From NCBI RefSeq assembly GCF_004403945.1, contig NZ_SOHM01000008.1, forward strand, positions 239,762 through 303,761: DNA of 64,000 nucleotides, given 5' to 3'. Below the pieces are notes generated by a model that did not search any database, was not told where the DNA came from, and saw only the letters and a list, made by a program, of their open reading frames with translations. Below, piece after piece: positions 28,346-38,584 of the stretch. The translations under genes were made by a program, and so were the position numbers. The number at the start of each line of letters is the position of its first letter. The first letter of the stretch is position 1. Source of the DNA: Cryobacterium lactosi (GTDB lineage Bacteria > Actinomycetota > Actinomycetes > Actinomycetales > Microbacteriaceae).

Positions 28346-29719
28346 TTGACTCACGACACCCCCCACCCGCCGACCCCGCACACGGTTCCCTCCCGCGGCA
28401 GCTACCGAGAGAAGCTCCGCATCGGCGCGATCCTCCGCAAGGAAACCGTCGGCGGTTTCCTGCTGGTCTTCGCCGCCGCAGTCGCCCTGATCTGGGCCAA
28501 CTCGCCGGCGTCCGAGGGCTATTTCGCCCTGCGCGACTTCCGGATCGGCTACGCACCGTGGCACCTGGAACTCAGTCTGGGGGCCTGGGCGGCCGACGGA
28601 CTGCTGGCGATCTTCTTCTTCCTGGTGGGCCTGGAGCTCAAGAAGGAATTCGTGGCCGGCGACCTGCGCTCCCCGTCCCGGGCCATCGTGCCCGTCGCTG
28701 CGGCGATGGGCGGCGTGGCCGTGCCCGCGTTGTTCTACGCCGGAGTCAACCTGGTCAGCCCGGAGACCCTACGCGGCTGGGCCATCCCCACGGCCACCGA
28801 CATCGCCTTCGCTGTGGCGGTGCTGGCCATCGTGGGCTCGCACCTGCCCAGCGCCCTGCGCATCTTCCTGCTCACCCTGGCCGTGGTCGATGACCTGCTG
28901 GCCATCTCGATCATCGCCGTGTTCTACTCCGACGACGTGCAGTTCAGCCCACTGTTGTTCGCGCTGATCCCCCTGGCGCTGTACACCGTACTGGCCCAGA
29001 AGTACCGGCGCTTCTTCGCCGAGAAAGCCTGGGCCGCCTGGCTGATCCTGCTGCCGCTTGGCTTCGCCGTGTGGGCCCTCGTGCACGCCGGCGGCATCCA
29101 CGCCACCGTGGCCGGGGTTCTGCTCGGCTTCGCCGTGCCGGTCATCCACCGCCGCGCCCGCCCCGGCCGGCCCGCCGCGGAGGGACCAGGCCTGTCGGAG
29201 AACTTCGAGCACCGCTTCCGCCCGCTCTCGGCCGGTTTCGCCGTGCCGGTCTTCGCGTTCTTCTCCGCCGGCGTCACCGTGGGCGGCTGGGCCGGCCTGG
29301 TCGGCGCGCTCACCGACCCCGTGGCGATCGGGATCATCGTGGGACTGGTGCTCGGCAAGCCCGTGGGCATCGTGGGAACAACCTGGCTGATGACCAAACT
29401 CACCCCGTTGAAACTCGACCCGGCACTGCGCTGGATCGACCTGATCGGCGTGGCGATCCTCGCCGGCATCGGCTTCACGGTGTCGCTGCTCATCGCCGAC
29501 CTGAGCTTCGCGGCCGGCGGGCTCACCAACGACCACGCCAAGGTGGGCATCCTGGTCGCCTCCCTCACCGCCGCCCTGCTCGCCTCGGTGATCCTCCGCG
29601 CCCGCAACCGCGTCTACCGCCGCATCGAGCAGGCCGACGCGGTGGATGCCGACGGCGACGGCATCCCGGACGTCTACCAGCAGGACGACTCCCGCCCGCG
29701 CGTGACGCCCGGCGCCTGA
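28346..29719 (+). CDS. nhaA: Na+/H+ antiporter NhaA
   Basis: A 457-residue antiporter exchanging Na+ for H+. The start is TTG at 28346 with GGAG about 6 bases upstream; no ATG fits. [17 protein letters not shown] and [19 protein letters not shown] carry the paired Asp residues of the ion site, and the [13 protein letters not shown] signature is present. The C-terminal tail is unusual: [18 protein letters not shown] contains a DxDxDGxxD calcium-loop-like motif after the last helix. It ends at a strong hairpin terminator shared with the convergent ABC operon. Confidence 0.94.
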   Translation: MTHDTPHPPTPHTVPSRGSYREKLRIGAILRKETVGGFLLVFAAAVALIWANSPASEGYFALRDFRIGYAPWHLELSLGAWAADGLLAIFFFLVGLELKKEFVAGDLRSPSRAIVPVAAAMGGVAVPALFYAGVNLVSPETLRGWAIPTATDIAFAVAVLAIVGSHLPSALRIFLLTLAVVDDLLAISIIAVFYSDDVQFSPLLFALIPLALYTVLAQKYRRFFAEKAWAAWLILLPLGFAVWALVHAGGIHATVAGVLLGFAVPVIHRRARPGRPAAEGPGLSENFEHRFRPLSAGFAVPVFAFFSAGVTVGGWAGLVGALTDPVAIGIIVGLVLGKPVGIVGTTWLMTKLTPLKLDPALRWIDLIGVAILAGIGFTVSLLIADLSFAAGGLTNDHAKVGILVASLTAALLASVILRARNRVYRRIEQADAVDADGDGIPDVYQQDDSRPRVTPGA

Positions 29720-29756
29720 CCGGCTCCTCCCCGCGCGGGCTCCCCGCCACCAACAC

Positions 29757-29790
29757 GACAGAGGGTGCGCCTTGCGGCGCACCCTCTGTC
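29757..29790. terminator. bidirectional hairpin terminator between nhaA and the ABC operon
   Basis: A perfect 15-base-pair stem (29757-29771 with 29776-29790) with a 4-base TTGC loop in the convergent spacer. There is no long T-run on either side, but the position and symmetry fit a shared transcription end. Confidence 0.75.
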
Positions 29791-29818
29791 AGAACCGGCC
29801 GGGGGCCGGGAGCAACTC

Positions 29819-31108
29819 CTACTCGTAGCGGAGCGACTCGATCGGGTCCTGCCGGGCTGCGCGCAGGGCCGGGATGGTGCCGGCCAGGAAGGCCAGGCCC
29901 ATCACGGTGAGCACGATCGTGGCGAGCGCCGCGGGGTCGAAGGCCACCAGGGTGAGCCCGGGCAGGTCCGCCAGCAGGGTGTCGGCGAGCACAGCGTTGG
30001 CGCCCAGGCCGGCCAGCATGCCGACCCCCACACCGAGTGCGCTGCCCATCAGGCCGATGAACACGGCCTCCAGGCTGAACAGGCCGAAAATCTTGCCGCC
30101 GCCCAGGCCCATGGCCTTCATCAGGCCGATCTCCCTGGTGCGTTCCTGCACGCTCATCAGCAAGGTGTTCACGATGCCGAAACCGGCGGCCAGCAGGGCG
30201 ATCACGGCGAACCCGTTGAGCACCAGCACGATGCCGTCGATGACGGCCTTGAACGCGCCGATGGCGTCCTCGACGGTGGTGCCGGTGTAGCCCAACTCGG
30301 CCAGCGAGTCCTTCAGCGCGGTGAGGTCGGCATCCGTCCCGGTGGGGTCGAACCGCACGATGGCCTGTGCGTAGCTGTCCTTGCCCGCGTCGGAGAGGCC
30401 GACGCTCTGGGTGTCGTAGAGGGTCTGGGTGAGCGTCTCGTTGGCGGTGAACGCTGTCGAACCCACCAGCCCTTCCTCGGCCACACCCACGATCGTGGCG
30501 GTGACCTCTGACTGCGTGCCCTGCACATCCGTGACGCCGAAGGTCAACGTCTGGCCCACTGCGGCATCCGCGTCGGCGAACCCGAGGGCGTCGACGTAGG
30601 AGACCGGGATGGCGACCTCGTTGGTGCTGCTGGCCGCGTCGGGTTCGGCGCCGGCGGCGAGGTCGAGGGCCATGCCGGGGATGAAGCTGCCGACTGTGGC
30701 CTCGTAGGCCGTGCCGTCGCCGACCTGCACGTAGTCAGGGCTGACCCGCAGCTGGGGTTCGACCGAGAGCACGCCGTCCACGCCCTCGATGGCGGTGAGG
30801 TCGGTGGAGGTGAGGGCCACGACCGTGGAACCCGGGCGACCCGTGGCGGCCGCGACGGCCCGGGCATCCGGGTCGTACTCGACCGGGCCATCCGCGGTGT
30901 CTTCGGCAGCCGTGGTGACGGTGAGCACGTCGTCGGCCCCGATCGAGGCCACCGTCGTGTCGATGTACTGGTTGATGCCGGTGCCGACCCCGCTGGTGAG
31001 GGTGAGCGTGAAGGCGCCGATGAAGATGGCGAGCACCGTGAGGGTGGTGCGGGTCTTGCTGCGCAGGCTGTTCTTCACGGCCGAGCGGACGAGGTCGAAG
31101 AGGTTCAC
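29819..31108 (-). CDS. ABC transporter permease (MacB/FtsX type)
   Basis: A 429-residue permease: first helix at 18-42 (KNSLRSKTRTTLTVLAIFIGAFTLTL), a large external domain of about 230 residues, then three helices in the FtsX domain with VQERTREIGLMKAMGLGGGKI and the closing ALRAARQDPIESLRYE. Such proteins act as mechanotransmitters for lipoprotein release or antimicrobial-peptide efflux. Its start overlaps the stop of the ATPase gene by 4 bases. Confidence 0.93.
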   Translation of the reverse strand: MNLFDLVRSAVKNSLRSKTRTTLTVLAIFIGAFTLTLTSGVGTGINQYIDTTVASIGADDVLTVTTAAEDTADGPVEYDPDARAVAAATGRPGSTVVALTSTDLTAIEGVDGVLSVEPQLRVSPDYVQVGDGTAYEATVGSFIPGMALDLAAGAEPDAASSTNEVAIPVSYVDALGFADADAAVGQTLTFGVTDVQGTQSEVTATIVGVAEEGLVGSTAFTANETLTQTLYDTQSVGLSDAGKDSYAQAIVRFDPTGTDADLTALKDSLAELGYTGTTVEDAIGAFKAVIDGIVLVLNGFAVIALLAAGFGIVNTLLMSVQERTREIGLMKAMGLGGGKIFGLFSLEAVFIGLMGSALGVGVGMLAGLGANAVLADTLLADLPGLTLVAFDPAALATIVLTVMGLAFLAGTIPALRAARQDPIESLRYE

Positions 31109-31842
31109 GAGCGCACCTCCTCAACACTCGAGGCCCCGGCCGGGGTTGCGGGCACCGCGTGCAGACTGTCGACGATGAGGCCGTCGCGGATGTACACGCG
31201 GCGGTCGCACCGGGCCGCGAGTTCCTCGTCGTGGGTCACGATGATGAGGGTGATGCCGTTCTCCTTCTGCAGCGAGAACAGGATGTCCTCAACGACCTTG
31301 CCGGTGGCGGAGTCGAGGTTGCCGGTGGGTTCGTCGGCGAAGATGACGCTGGGGTTGTTCACCAGGGCCCGGGCGATCACCACCCGCTGCTTCTGCCCGC
31401 CCGAGAGGTCGATGGCCTTGTTCTTGGCCTTGTCGGCCAGTTCCAGCTGCTCCAGGGCCGCCATGCCGCGGCGTTTGCGCTCGGCACCGCCGATGCCGGC
31501 GATCTGCAGTGGCAGCGTCACGTTCTCCAGCACGCTCGTATTGGGCGTGAGGAAGAACTGCTGGAAGACGAAACCGAAGGTCTCGTTGCGGGTCTGGTTG
31601 ACGACCTTGCCGCTCAGCGCACTGGCGTCGCGGCCGCTGAGCTCCACGGCGCCGGCGCTGGGGTTGTCGAGCAGCGCCAGCAGATGCATGAGGGTGGACT
31701 TGCCCGACCCGCTCTTGCCGACGATGGCGATGGACTCGCCCTGCTGGATGTCGAGGGAGACGCCCTTGAGGGCGTCGAACCGAGTGGCGCCGCGGCCGTA
31801 CGACTTGTGTATGTCGCGGGCGGCGAGAATGGGCACGGTCAT
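31105..31842 (-). CDS. ABC transporter ATP-binding protein (MacB/LolD type)
   Basis: A 245-residue ATPase paired with the permease. The ATG at 31842 follows AGGAGAG; upstream in-frame sequence is low-complexity and excluded. Walker A VGKSGSGKSTLM, signature LSGGQKQRVVIARAL, Walker B VIFADEPTGNLDS and the switch His in ILIVTHDEE-like VTHDEELAARC are all present. The upstream two-component genes are divergent, and this arrangement often means the kinase senses the compound exported by the pump. Confidence 0.94.
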   Translation of the reverse strand: MTVPILAARDIHKSYGRGATRFDALKGVSLDIQQGESIAIVGKSGSGKSTLMHLLALLDNPSAGAVELSGRDASALSGKVVNQTRNETFGFVFQQFFLTPNTSVLENVTLPLQIAGIGGAERKRRGMAALEQLELADKAKNKAIDLSGGQKQRVVIARALVNNPSVIFADEPTGNLDSATGKVVEDILFSLQKENGITLIIVTHDEELAARCDRRVYIRDGLIVDSLHAVPATPAGASSVEEVRS

Positions 31843-32168
31843 GGGTTGGGCTCTCCTGGTTGATGCGCGGATGTCGGCTGCGTTGATAGGTGCTGCCTTG
31901 ATGGGTGCTGCGCGAGTTGGCGTGCCGGCCGGACCGTCCCGGATCGGATCGGCCCAACGGCACGACTCCAGTCTGCCCGGACCCGCCAAGCCCGGTCATC
32001 CCCCCGTCGTGGCAACCCGGCCGTACCGCAAGGTGCACAGTTTCGCCGTGAGCCGGAGCCGGCGTACCACGAACGCAGTACGTGCGGCACCCGCGATGGT
32101 GGGCTGACGCGGCGCCGATCGGTTGACAGAATGGGGGTCGAGCCCGATTCTGCGGGCGGGAGGACACC
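31843..32168. other. 326-base divergent spacer between the ABC operon and the two-component genes
   Basis: No gene is supported here. Near the ATPase gene there are two close copies of a 15-base unit (TTGATAGGTGCTGCC and TTGATGGGTGCTGCG, about 31880-31911). A TTGACA hexamer lies at 32123. The rest shows no structure I can name. Confidence 0.5.
32123..32151 (+). promoter_or_regulatory. candidate promoter of the sensor-kinase gene
   Basis: TTGACA at 32123-32128 and GATTCT at 32146-32151 are separated by 17 bases. Transcription would start about 10 bases before the ATG at 32169. The -35 is a consensus match; the -10 is weak. Confidence 0.4.
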
Positions 32169-33491
32169 ATGCGGACCCAGCGCGACCAGGCACCGACACA
32201 ACAGCACCCCCGCTCCCCCGCCGGCGCTGCGTCCGGCTGGCACGCCCAGGCCGACCCGGCCGGCCGCGACTTCTCGCCGCTGTCCAGGCTGCCCGCCTGG
32301 CTTCGCCACGGCATCCTGCTGCTTCTCGTGATCGGTCCCAGCTTCGCCCGCACCGACATCGGCGGCAGCATCCTCTCCAGCCCCGCGGCGTTCGGGTTGG
32401 CGCTGGTCTCGGCAGGCGCGGTGCTGCTGCGCCGACGGGCGCCTCTCGTGGGCGCATCCGCGGCTGTCGTGGCGTGCGCGCTCGGCTTCGCAGTGGACGG
32501 GCCGATCGTCACCTACCTGATCGCCGCGCTGATCGGGGTGTTCGCGGTGGCGCGCTGGCTGCCCCGGCGCACCTCGCTGATCTTCTCCGGCGTCACCGTG
32601 CTGGTGATCGGCGCGGCCACCTTTGTGTTCCTCGACTCGACGTGGCACGACGCACGCGCCATGCTGCAGCTGACCGCGTTCGTGGGCTTCGCCACCGCCG
32701 CGGGAGACGCCAACCGGTCGCACGCGGCCTACATCCGCGGCATCACCGAGCGGGCTCGCCGAGCCGAGGAGACCAAGGAGGCCGAGGCGCTCCGCCGGGT
32801 GGCCGAGGAGCGACTGCGCATCGCCCGCGACCTGCACGACCTGCTCGCCCACCAGATCGCCGTGATCAACCTGCACTCCAGCGTCGCCTCCCAGGCGCTG
32901 CCCGCCCGGCCCGACGACGCCGAGAAGTCGCTGGCCACCATCCGCGAGGCCGCCCGCACGGTGCTCGGCGAAATCGGCAGCCTGCTCACGGTGCTGCGTG
33001 CCACGGATGCCGGCGGCACCGGCCTGACGACGGCACCGGTGGCCGGGCTCGCCGACCTCGAGCCGCTACTGATCGATTTCGAGCGGAGCGGTTTGCGGGT
33101 GGATCTCCGGGTGGTCGGCACACCCCGGCCACTGCCAGGCGCCGTCGACATGGTGGCGTACCGCGTGGTGCAGGAGGCGCTGACCAACGCCCACAAACAC
33201 GGCGCCGACCACTCCGCGCTGCTGCACCTGGACTACCAACCGGCCGCCGTGGAGGTCACGGTGACCAACACTGTGGATCCGCCCGCCGCCGCCGGATCGG
33301 CAGCCGAGCCGTCGGCCGGTGCCGGGCACGGCCTGCTCGGCGCCCGGGAACGGGTCGGCTCGGTTGGCGGCCGGCTCAGCGCCGCCAGGGGGCCGGGCCC
33401 GGTGTTCAGGTTCACCGCCTGGCTGCCCACCGAAACCGACCTTCCCCTCCCCGATCCGGCCGTGGATCTGCAACCGAATGGTGCCTCATGA
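32169..33491 (+). CDS. NarL-type sensor histidine kinase
   Basis: A 440-residue sensor. A Pro/Ala-rich cytosolic start (1-40) precedes about five or six helices (residues 45-175) with almost no external loops, so it probably senses within the membrane. The HisKA_3 domain has ERLRIARDLHDLLAHQIAVI with His223. The ATPase part includes VVQEALTNAHKHG and GHGLLGARERVGSVGGRL. It overlaps the response regulator by 4 bases (ATGA) and is divergent from the ABC pump, its likely target. Confidence 0.92.
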   Translation: MRTQRDQAPTQQHPRSPAGAASGWHAQADPAGRDFSPLSRLPAWLRHGILLLLVIGPSFARTDIGGSILSSPAAFGLALVSAGAVLLRRRAPLVGASAAVVACALGFAVDGPIVTYLIAALIGVFAVARWLPRRTSLIFSGVTVLVIGAATFVFLDSTWHDARAMLQLTAFVGFATAAGDANRSHAAYIRGITERARRAEETKEAEALRRVAEERLRIARDLHDLLAHQIAVINLHSSVASQALPARPDDAEKSLATIREAARTVLGEIGSLLTVLRATDAGGTGLTTAPVAGLADLEPLLIDFERSGLRVDLRVVGTPRPLPGAVDMVAYRVVQEALTNAHKHGADHSALLHLDYQPAAVEVTVTNTVDPPAAAGSAAEPSAGAGHGLLGARERVGSVGGRLSAARGPGPVFRFTAWLPTETDLPLPDPAVDLQPNGAS

Positions 33492-34159
33492 TCTCCGTAG
33501 TCCTCGCCGACGACCAGTCCCTGATCCGCACCGCCGTGGCCGAGCTGGTCTCACACGAGGAGGGATTCAGCGTGGCCGGCCAGGCCGGCAACGGTCGTGA
33601 GGCCGTGCAGCTGGTGCGCGAGACGCGGCCGGACATCGTTCTGATGGACATCCGGATGCCGGTGATGGACGGCATCCAGGCGACCGCGGCGATCTGCGCC
33701 GACCCGGACTTGGCGGCGACCCGCATCATCGTGCTCACCACGTTCGAGGAGGACGAGTACGTGCTGCAGGCGCTGCGGGCCGGCGCCAGCGGGTTCGTCG
33801 GTAAGGGTACCGAGGCTCCCGACCTGATGAACGCCATCCGCACCGTGCACGGCGGCGACGCCCTGCTCTCGCCGCGCGCCACCAGGGCCCTCATCGACCG
33901 CTACACCGCACCCGCCGAACCTGCCACGCTCGAGGTGCCCGCCGCCCTGGCGCTGCTCACTGAGCGGGAGCTTGAGATCCTGCTGCTCGTGGGCCGCGGC
34001 CACGGCAATGGCGCCATCGCCGATGAACTGGTGATCTCCCCGCACACCGCCAAGACCCACGTGAACCGCATGATGACCAAGCTCGGCGCGCACGACCGCG
34101 CCCAACTGGTGATCATCGCCTACGAATCGGGCCTGCTGGTGCCCGGCGCCCGCCCCTGA
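33488..34159 (+). CDS. LuxR/NarL-family response regulator
   Basis: A 223-residue regulator. Receiver domain MISVVLADDQSLIRTAVAEL has phospho-acceptor Asp54 (VLMDIRMPVMDG) and the conserved Lys in FVGKGTEAPDL. The C-terminal HTH spans about residues 152-210 (LTERELEILLLVGRGHGNGAIADEL, SPHTAKTHVNRMMTKLGAHDRAQLV). It is translationally coupled to the kinase gene. Confidence 0.94.
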   Translation: MISVVLADDQSLIRTAVAELVSHEEGFSVAGQAGNGREAVQLVRETRPDIVLMDIRMPVMDGIQATAAICADPDLAATRIIVLTTFEEDEYVLQALRAGASGFVGKGTEAPDLMNAIRTVHGGDALLSPRATRALIDRYTAPAEPATLEVPAALALLTERELEILLLVGRGHGNGAIADELVISPHTAKTHVNRMMTKLGAHDRAQLVIIAYESGLLVPGARP

Positions 34160-34170
34160 CCCGGGACTGC

Positions 34171-34743
34171 TCAGCGGTAGTGCTGCTCGCCGCGGGCGGC
34201 CTTGTCGATCACGTCGCGGATGCGCGCGGCCCGAACGGCGGGGGTCTTGATGGTGTTCAGGCGGAAGTAGATCCGGAACCGCTCGACCTTGGTGAGCCCG
34301 GCGATGAACGCGGCCGCGACCGGGTCGGCGTCCAGGGCCGCCTGCAGGTCGGCCGGCGCCACCGCATCCTTCTGCCGGTAGGCGGCGTCCCAGCGGCCGT
34401 CCGCCTGGGCCCGCTCGACCTCGGCCAACCCGGCCGGCTGCATCCGCCCCTCGACGATGAGGCGCGCCACGTGCTCCCGGTTGATCTGCGACCACGGGCT
34501 GTTCTTCCGCCGCGGCGAGAAGCCGGTGAGCGTGTAGTCGTCGTCGAGCCGGCTGGTCTGCCCGTCGATCCAGCCGTAGCAGAGCGCCACGTCCAGGGCC
34601 TCCGACCAGGTCATCCCCGGCGCCGACGAGCTCTTCTTGCGCAGCTTCAGGCGCACGCCACCGTCATCGGGCTCGCCGCGCAGATAGGTTTCCCATTCCT
34701 CGACGCTCACGTCGAGAACGATCCGGTCCTGCATACCCACCAT
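34171..34743 (-). CDS. YdeI/OmpD-associated family protein
   Basis: A 190-residue soluble protein. SSSAPGMTWSEALDVALCYGWIDGQ, TGFSPRRKNSPWSQINREHVARL and ERFRIYFRLNTIKTPAVRAARI are the conserved blocks of the YdeI family (called bacteriocin-protection or OmpD-associated). Biochemical function is unsettled. It converges with the response-regulator gene 11 bases away and is divergent from the Met-rich protein gene. Confidence 0.88.
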   Translation of the reverse strand: MVGMQDRIVLDVSVEEWETYLRGEPDDGGVRLKLRKKSSSAPGMTWSEALDVALCYGWIDGQTSRLDDDYTLTGFSPRRKNSPWSQINREHVARLIVEGRMQPAGLAEVERAQADGRWDAAYRQKDAVAPADLQAALDADPVAAAFIAGLTKVERFRIYFRLNTIKTPAVRAARIRDVIDKAARGEQHYR

Positions 34744-34903
34744 GCGGCCATTTTACGGATGCCGGGTTCCGGCGCAGGAATCCTGCGCAGGGTGGCCGGA
34801 CTGCTGACTTCGCGGCGGGCCCGGCGTAGCATCGACCCCGGCGGGCGTCGTTGGTGGCATCGGCAGAAGTCTGTGCCCGGCGCCGCAGAAGGCTGGTTTT
34901 CCC

Positions 34904-35326
34904 ATGATGAACATGACCATGCAGATGATGGAAATGCACATGAAGGACATGCCCATGCAGGGGATGGACATGATGCTGATGCAGGAGTGTATCGAGGCCT
35001 GTTCAGCCTGTGAGCAGGCCTCCACCATGTGCGCAGACTCGATGATGGGCGACGGCATGGCGATGGCGCGGAGCATGTGCGCGAACATGGCCGACATGTC
35101 CGGCACCATGATGCGGGCGATGCTGCGCCCCAACGGGATGCACATGGACAGCATGATGGCGATGCACATGGCCACCATGTCGATGGCCACCGCCTGCGCC
35201 GAGGAGTGCATGAAGCACGCTGGCATGAGCGAGGATGCCAGGATGTGCGCCGAGGCGTGCCGTCAGTGCGCGATGTGCTGCCAGAAGATGATGGACGCGA
35301 TGACGGGCATGATGCCGACGAGCTGA
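34904..35326 (+). CDS. Met/Cys-rich four-helix copper-storage-like protein (Csp/DUF326)
   Basis: A 140-residue protein with 42 Met (30 percent) and 12 Cys. Cys-x3-Cys-type spacing in ECIEACSACEQASTMC, AEECMKH and CAEACRQCAMCC matches the DUF326 four-helix bundle of copper-storage proteins, whose Cys thiolates hold many Cu(I) ions inside the bundle. What is unusual is an N-terminal 26-residue segment that is nearly half Met, and Met-rich facing helices, which could give a second, looser Cu(I)-binding layer. There is no signal peptide, so it is cytosolic. AGAAGG lies about 11 bases before the ATG. No copper regulator or ATPase is in the window; CopD/CtaG lies 12 kb away. Confidence 0.85.
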   Translation: MMNMTMQMMEMHMKDMPMQGMDMMLMQECIEACSACEQASTMCADSMMGDGMAMARSMCANMADMSGTMMRAMLRPNGMHMDSMMAMHMATMSMATACAEECMKHAGMSEDARMCAEACRQCAMCCQKMMDAMTGMMPTS

Positions 35327-35354
35327 CCGGGGCCGGCTGAGCGACCCGAACTGG

Positions 35355-35699
35355 CTAGAGCCGCACCACGCTGATCCGGCTGCGGCCGCTTGCGAGCACG
35401 TTGTAGACGGAGTGCAACGCCACCGGCGCTCCTATCGTCAGTTGCGCCGTGTGATCGGCGTGGTTCCACACCCATACCGTCGCGGTGTCGCTGTCGGCCG
35501 CGTCGCCGTACCCGAACAGGTTGACGCCGATCCAGCCATCGGATGTGGCGCGCACCACGAGACCGTCGGTCCACTTGCTGGGCGTTGCCTCGGCCACCCG
35601 CACGTGAATGGGCTGGGTCGTGTGGCCGGCTCCATGGTTGACGCAGCCCTCGCCTCCCGTGCTGTTGCACTGCAGGACGTGCAGCGGTTGCGTGATCAT
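35355..35699 (-). CDS. hypothetical protein with His/Cys-containing N-terminus
   Basis: A 114-residue protein of no recognised family. ATG at 35699 is preceded by an excellent AAGGAGG; the longer frame to 35762 overlaps the upstream gene. The N-terminus holds LQCNSTGGEGCVNHGAGHTT, two Cys and two His that could bind a metal, flanked by a near-repeat (TQPLHVL and TQPIHVR). The rest looks all-beta, with many Val, Trp and Asp. It has no signal peptide. It sits between the Csp-like gene (convergent) and an ACR3-like transporter gene on the same strand. Confidence 0.65.
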   Translation of the reverse strand: MITQPLHVLQCNSTGGEGCVNHGAGHTTQPIHVRVAEATPSKWTDGLVVRATSDGWIGVNLFGYGDAADSDTATVWVWNHADHTAQLTIGAPVALHSVYNVLASGRSRISVVRL

Positions 35700-35758
35700 T
35701 GAGCCTCCTTCACCGTTGGGCTTCGTTGCCTCGAGTGTAGGTTCGGGATTTTGCCCTG

Positions 35759-36781
35759 TCACGGGCCGTCGTCACAGAGCGCAACACTTGACGGCCGGGC
35801 CGCATCCGGCCGGGAACCCGGCACCAGGCGGGGCACCAGCCGCACCAGGACCACCATGCCCAGCAGCTCGACCAGGGTCTGCGTCACCACGGCGAGCGGC
35901 GCCAGGGCCAGGGAAGCCGGCAGTGCCAGGGCCAACGGCAGCACCACCAGCGAGTTGCGGGTTGCTCCGCTGAAGACCAGGGCACGCGAGGCCGGCACGT
36001 CAAGGCGGGCCAGCCGGGCGGCGACCAGGCCTACCCCGACCATGATGGCCAGAAAGGCGATGTAGACCGGCACCACGGCCAGCAATGCGGCGGCCTGTGC
36101 ACCCACCGCGGCGATCTGAGACCCGACGACCACGGCGAGGGTGACCATCATGAGCGGCACCATCGCCGCCTGCATGCACGTCTCGATGGAGCCGGCACTG
36201 CGGGCCAACCGGCGCCGCCGGCTGCCGCACTGCACCGCGGCCGCGGCGGCCAGCGGCAGCACGATCAGCACCAGGAACGCCTCCACGAACGGGGCGACCT
36301 CGATCAACGCGGCGGCGTCCGGCCCCGCGAAGAGCCACAGATACCCCGGCAGCAGCACGATCTGCAACAGCATCAGCAGCGGGGTCGCGGCCAGCAGCCT
36401 GTCGGCGGCCCCACCGGCCAGGCCGGTGAACACGATCACGTAGTCCACGCACGGGGTGAGCAGCACCAGCAGCACCCCCAGCAGCAGGGCCCGGTCAGCG
36501 GCGACGAACCGGCTGAGGCCGAAGACCACCGCCGGCACGAGGACGAAGTTGACCGACAGCACGCCGCCCAGGAACCGCCGGTCCAGGAACGACCGCCAAA
36601 CGGCCGCCAACGGTACGCCCAAGAAGGTGGCGAAGAGCAGCAGCCCGAGCACCGGAGTGATGGTCGACGAGAGGGCGGGGGCGGCGGCGGGTGCCAGCCA
36701 GCCGACCAGCAGGCCGAGCCCAATGGCCGCGAGGAACAGCGTCACCTGACGCTGCTCCATCCGCTGCACGAACCCCGCCAT
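35759..36781 (-). CDS. arsenic-resistance (ACR3-like) BASS-superfamily transporter
   Basis: A 340-residue protein with about ten helices. LLVLLTPCVDYVIVFTGLAGG contains the Cys of the substrate pathway typical of ACR3-like exporters, and SGATRNSLVVLPLALALP is the second-half signature. The family exports arsenite or related oxyanions, but this branch is not well characterised and no arsR or arsC lies nearby. The last 25 residues (RPDAARPSSVALCDDGP) add one more Cys. The small gene at 35355 follows on the same strand. Confidence 0.85.
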   Translation of the reverse strand: MAGFVQRMEQRQVTLFLAAIGLGLLVGWLAPAAAPALSSTITPVLGLLLFATFLGVPLAAVWRSFLDRRFLGGVLSVNFVLVPAVVFGLSRFVAADRALLLGVLLVLLTPCVDYVIVFTGLAGGAADRLLAATPLLMLLQIVLLPGYLWLFAGPDAAALIEVAPFVEAFLVLIVLPLAAAAAVQCGSRRRRLARSAGSIETCMQAAMVPLMMVTLAVVVGSQIAAVGAQAAALLAVVPVYIAFLAIMVGVGLVAARLARLDVPASRALVFSGATRNSLVVLPLALALPASLALAPLAVVTQTLVELLGMVVLVRLVPRLVPGSRPDAARPSSVALCDDGP

Positions 36782-36858
36782 GCTCCCACCCTAAAGGCGG
36801 GCAGAGGAGGCGGCGTTGCCCCGGCCCGGCTGTCACCGCCGCTGCCTATAGTGGTGGG

Positions 36859-37017
36859 ATGAATACCGACGACAAGAACGCCCCGAAGGCACCGGACGGC
36901 TCCACCGACCTCAGCAGCGCCGACGCGGCCCACACCGAGGAGCTCGCGGATGGGTCACAGAGCGACGGCAGCGCCTCCACCGAGGACGACACCGCCTCCG
37001 GCGGCCCGGCGGACTGA
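36859..37017 (+). CDS. small acidic hypothetical protein
   Basis: A 52-residue frame, MNTDDKNAPKAPDGSTDLSS and onward, made almost entirely of Asp, Glu, Ser, Ala, Gly and Thr. It would be disordered. The start has GTGG but no clear ribosome site. Composition and codon use fit a real actinobacterial small acidic protein, but no family is known to me. It is divergent from the ACR3-like gene. Confidence 0.45.
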   Translation: MNTDDKNAPKAPDGSTDLSSADAAHTEELADGSQSDGSASTEDDTASGGPAD

Positions 37018-37140
37018 TCTGTCCCGCCGTCCCCCGGCGCCCGCTCCGCCGGCACCCCACGCCGGCACCCCCACCCAGCACTACCGCCGGCTCCGACAGC
37101 CAGTGCGGTCCCCGAAAACAGAATTGGTAACACGCGCACC

Positions 37141-38562
<1,422 letters not shown>

Positions 38563-38584
38563 GATCTCGGACCGGTCGTTTCGG

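Noticed and set aside
34904..35326. The Met-rich frame as mere low-complexity shadow
   Set aside because: Rejected as a shadow because Cys spacing fits Csp proteins, a ribosome site is present and the opposite strand shows no family.
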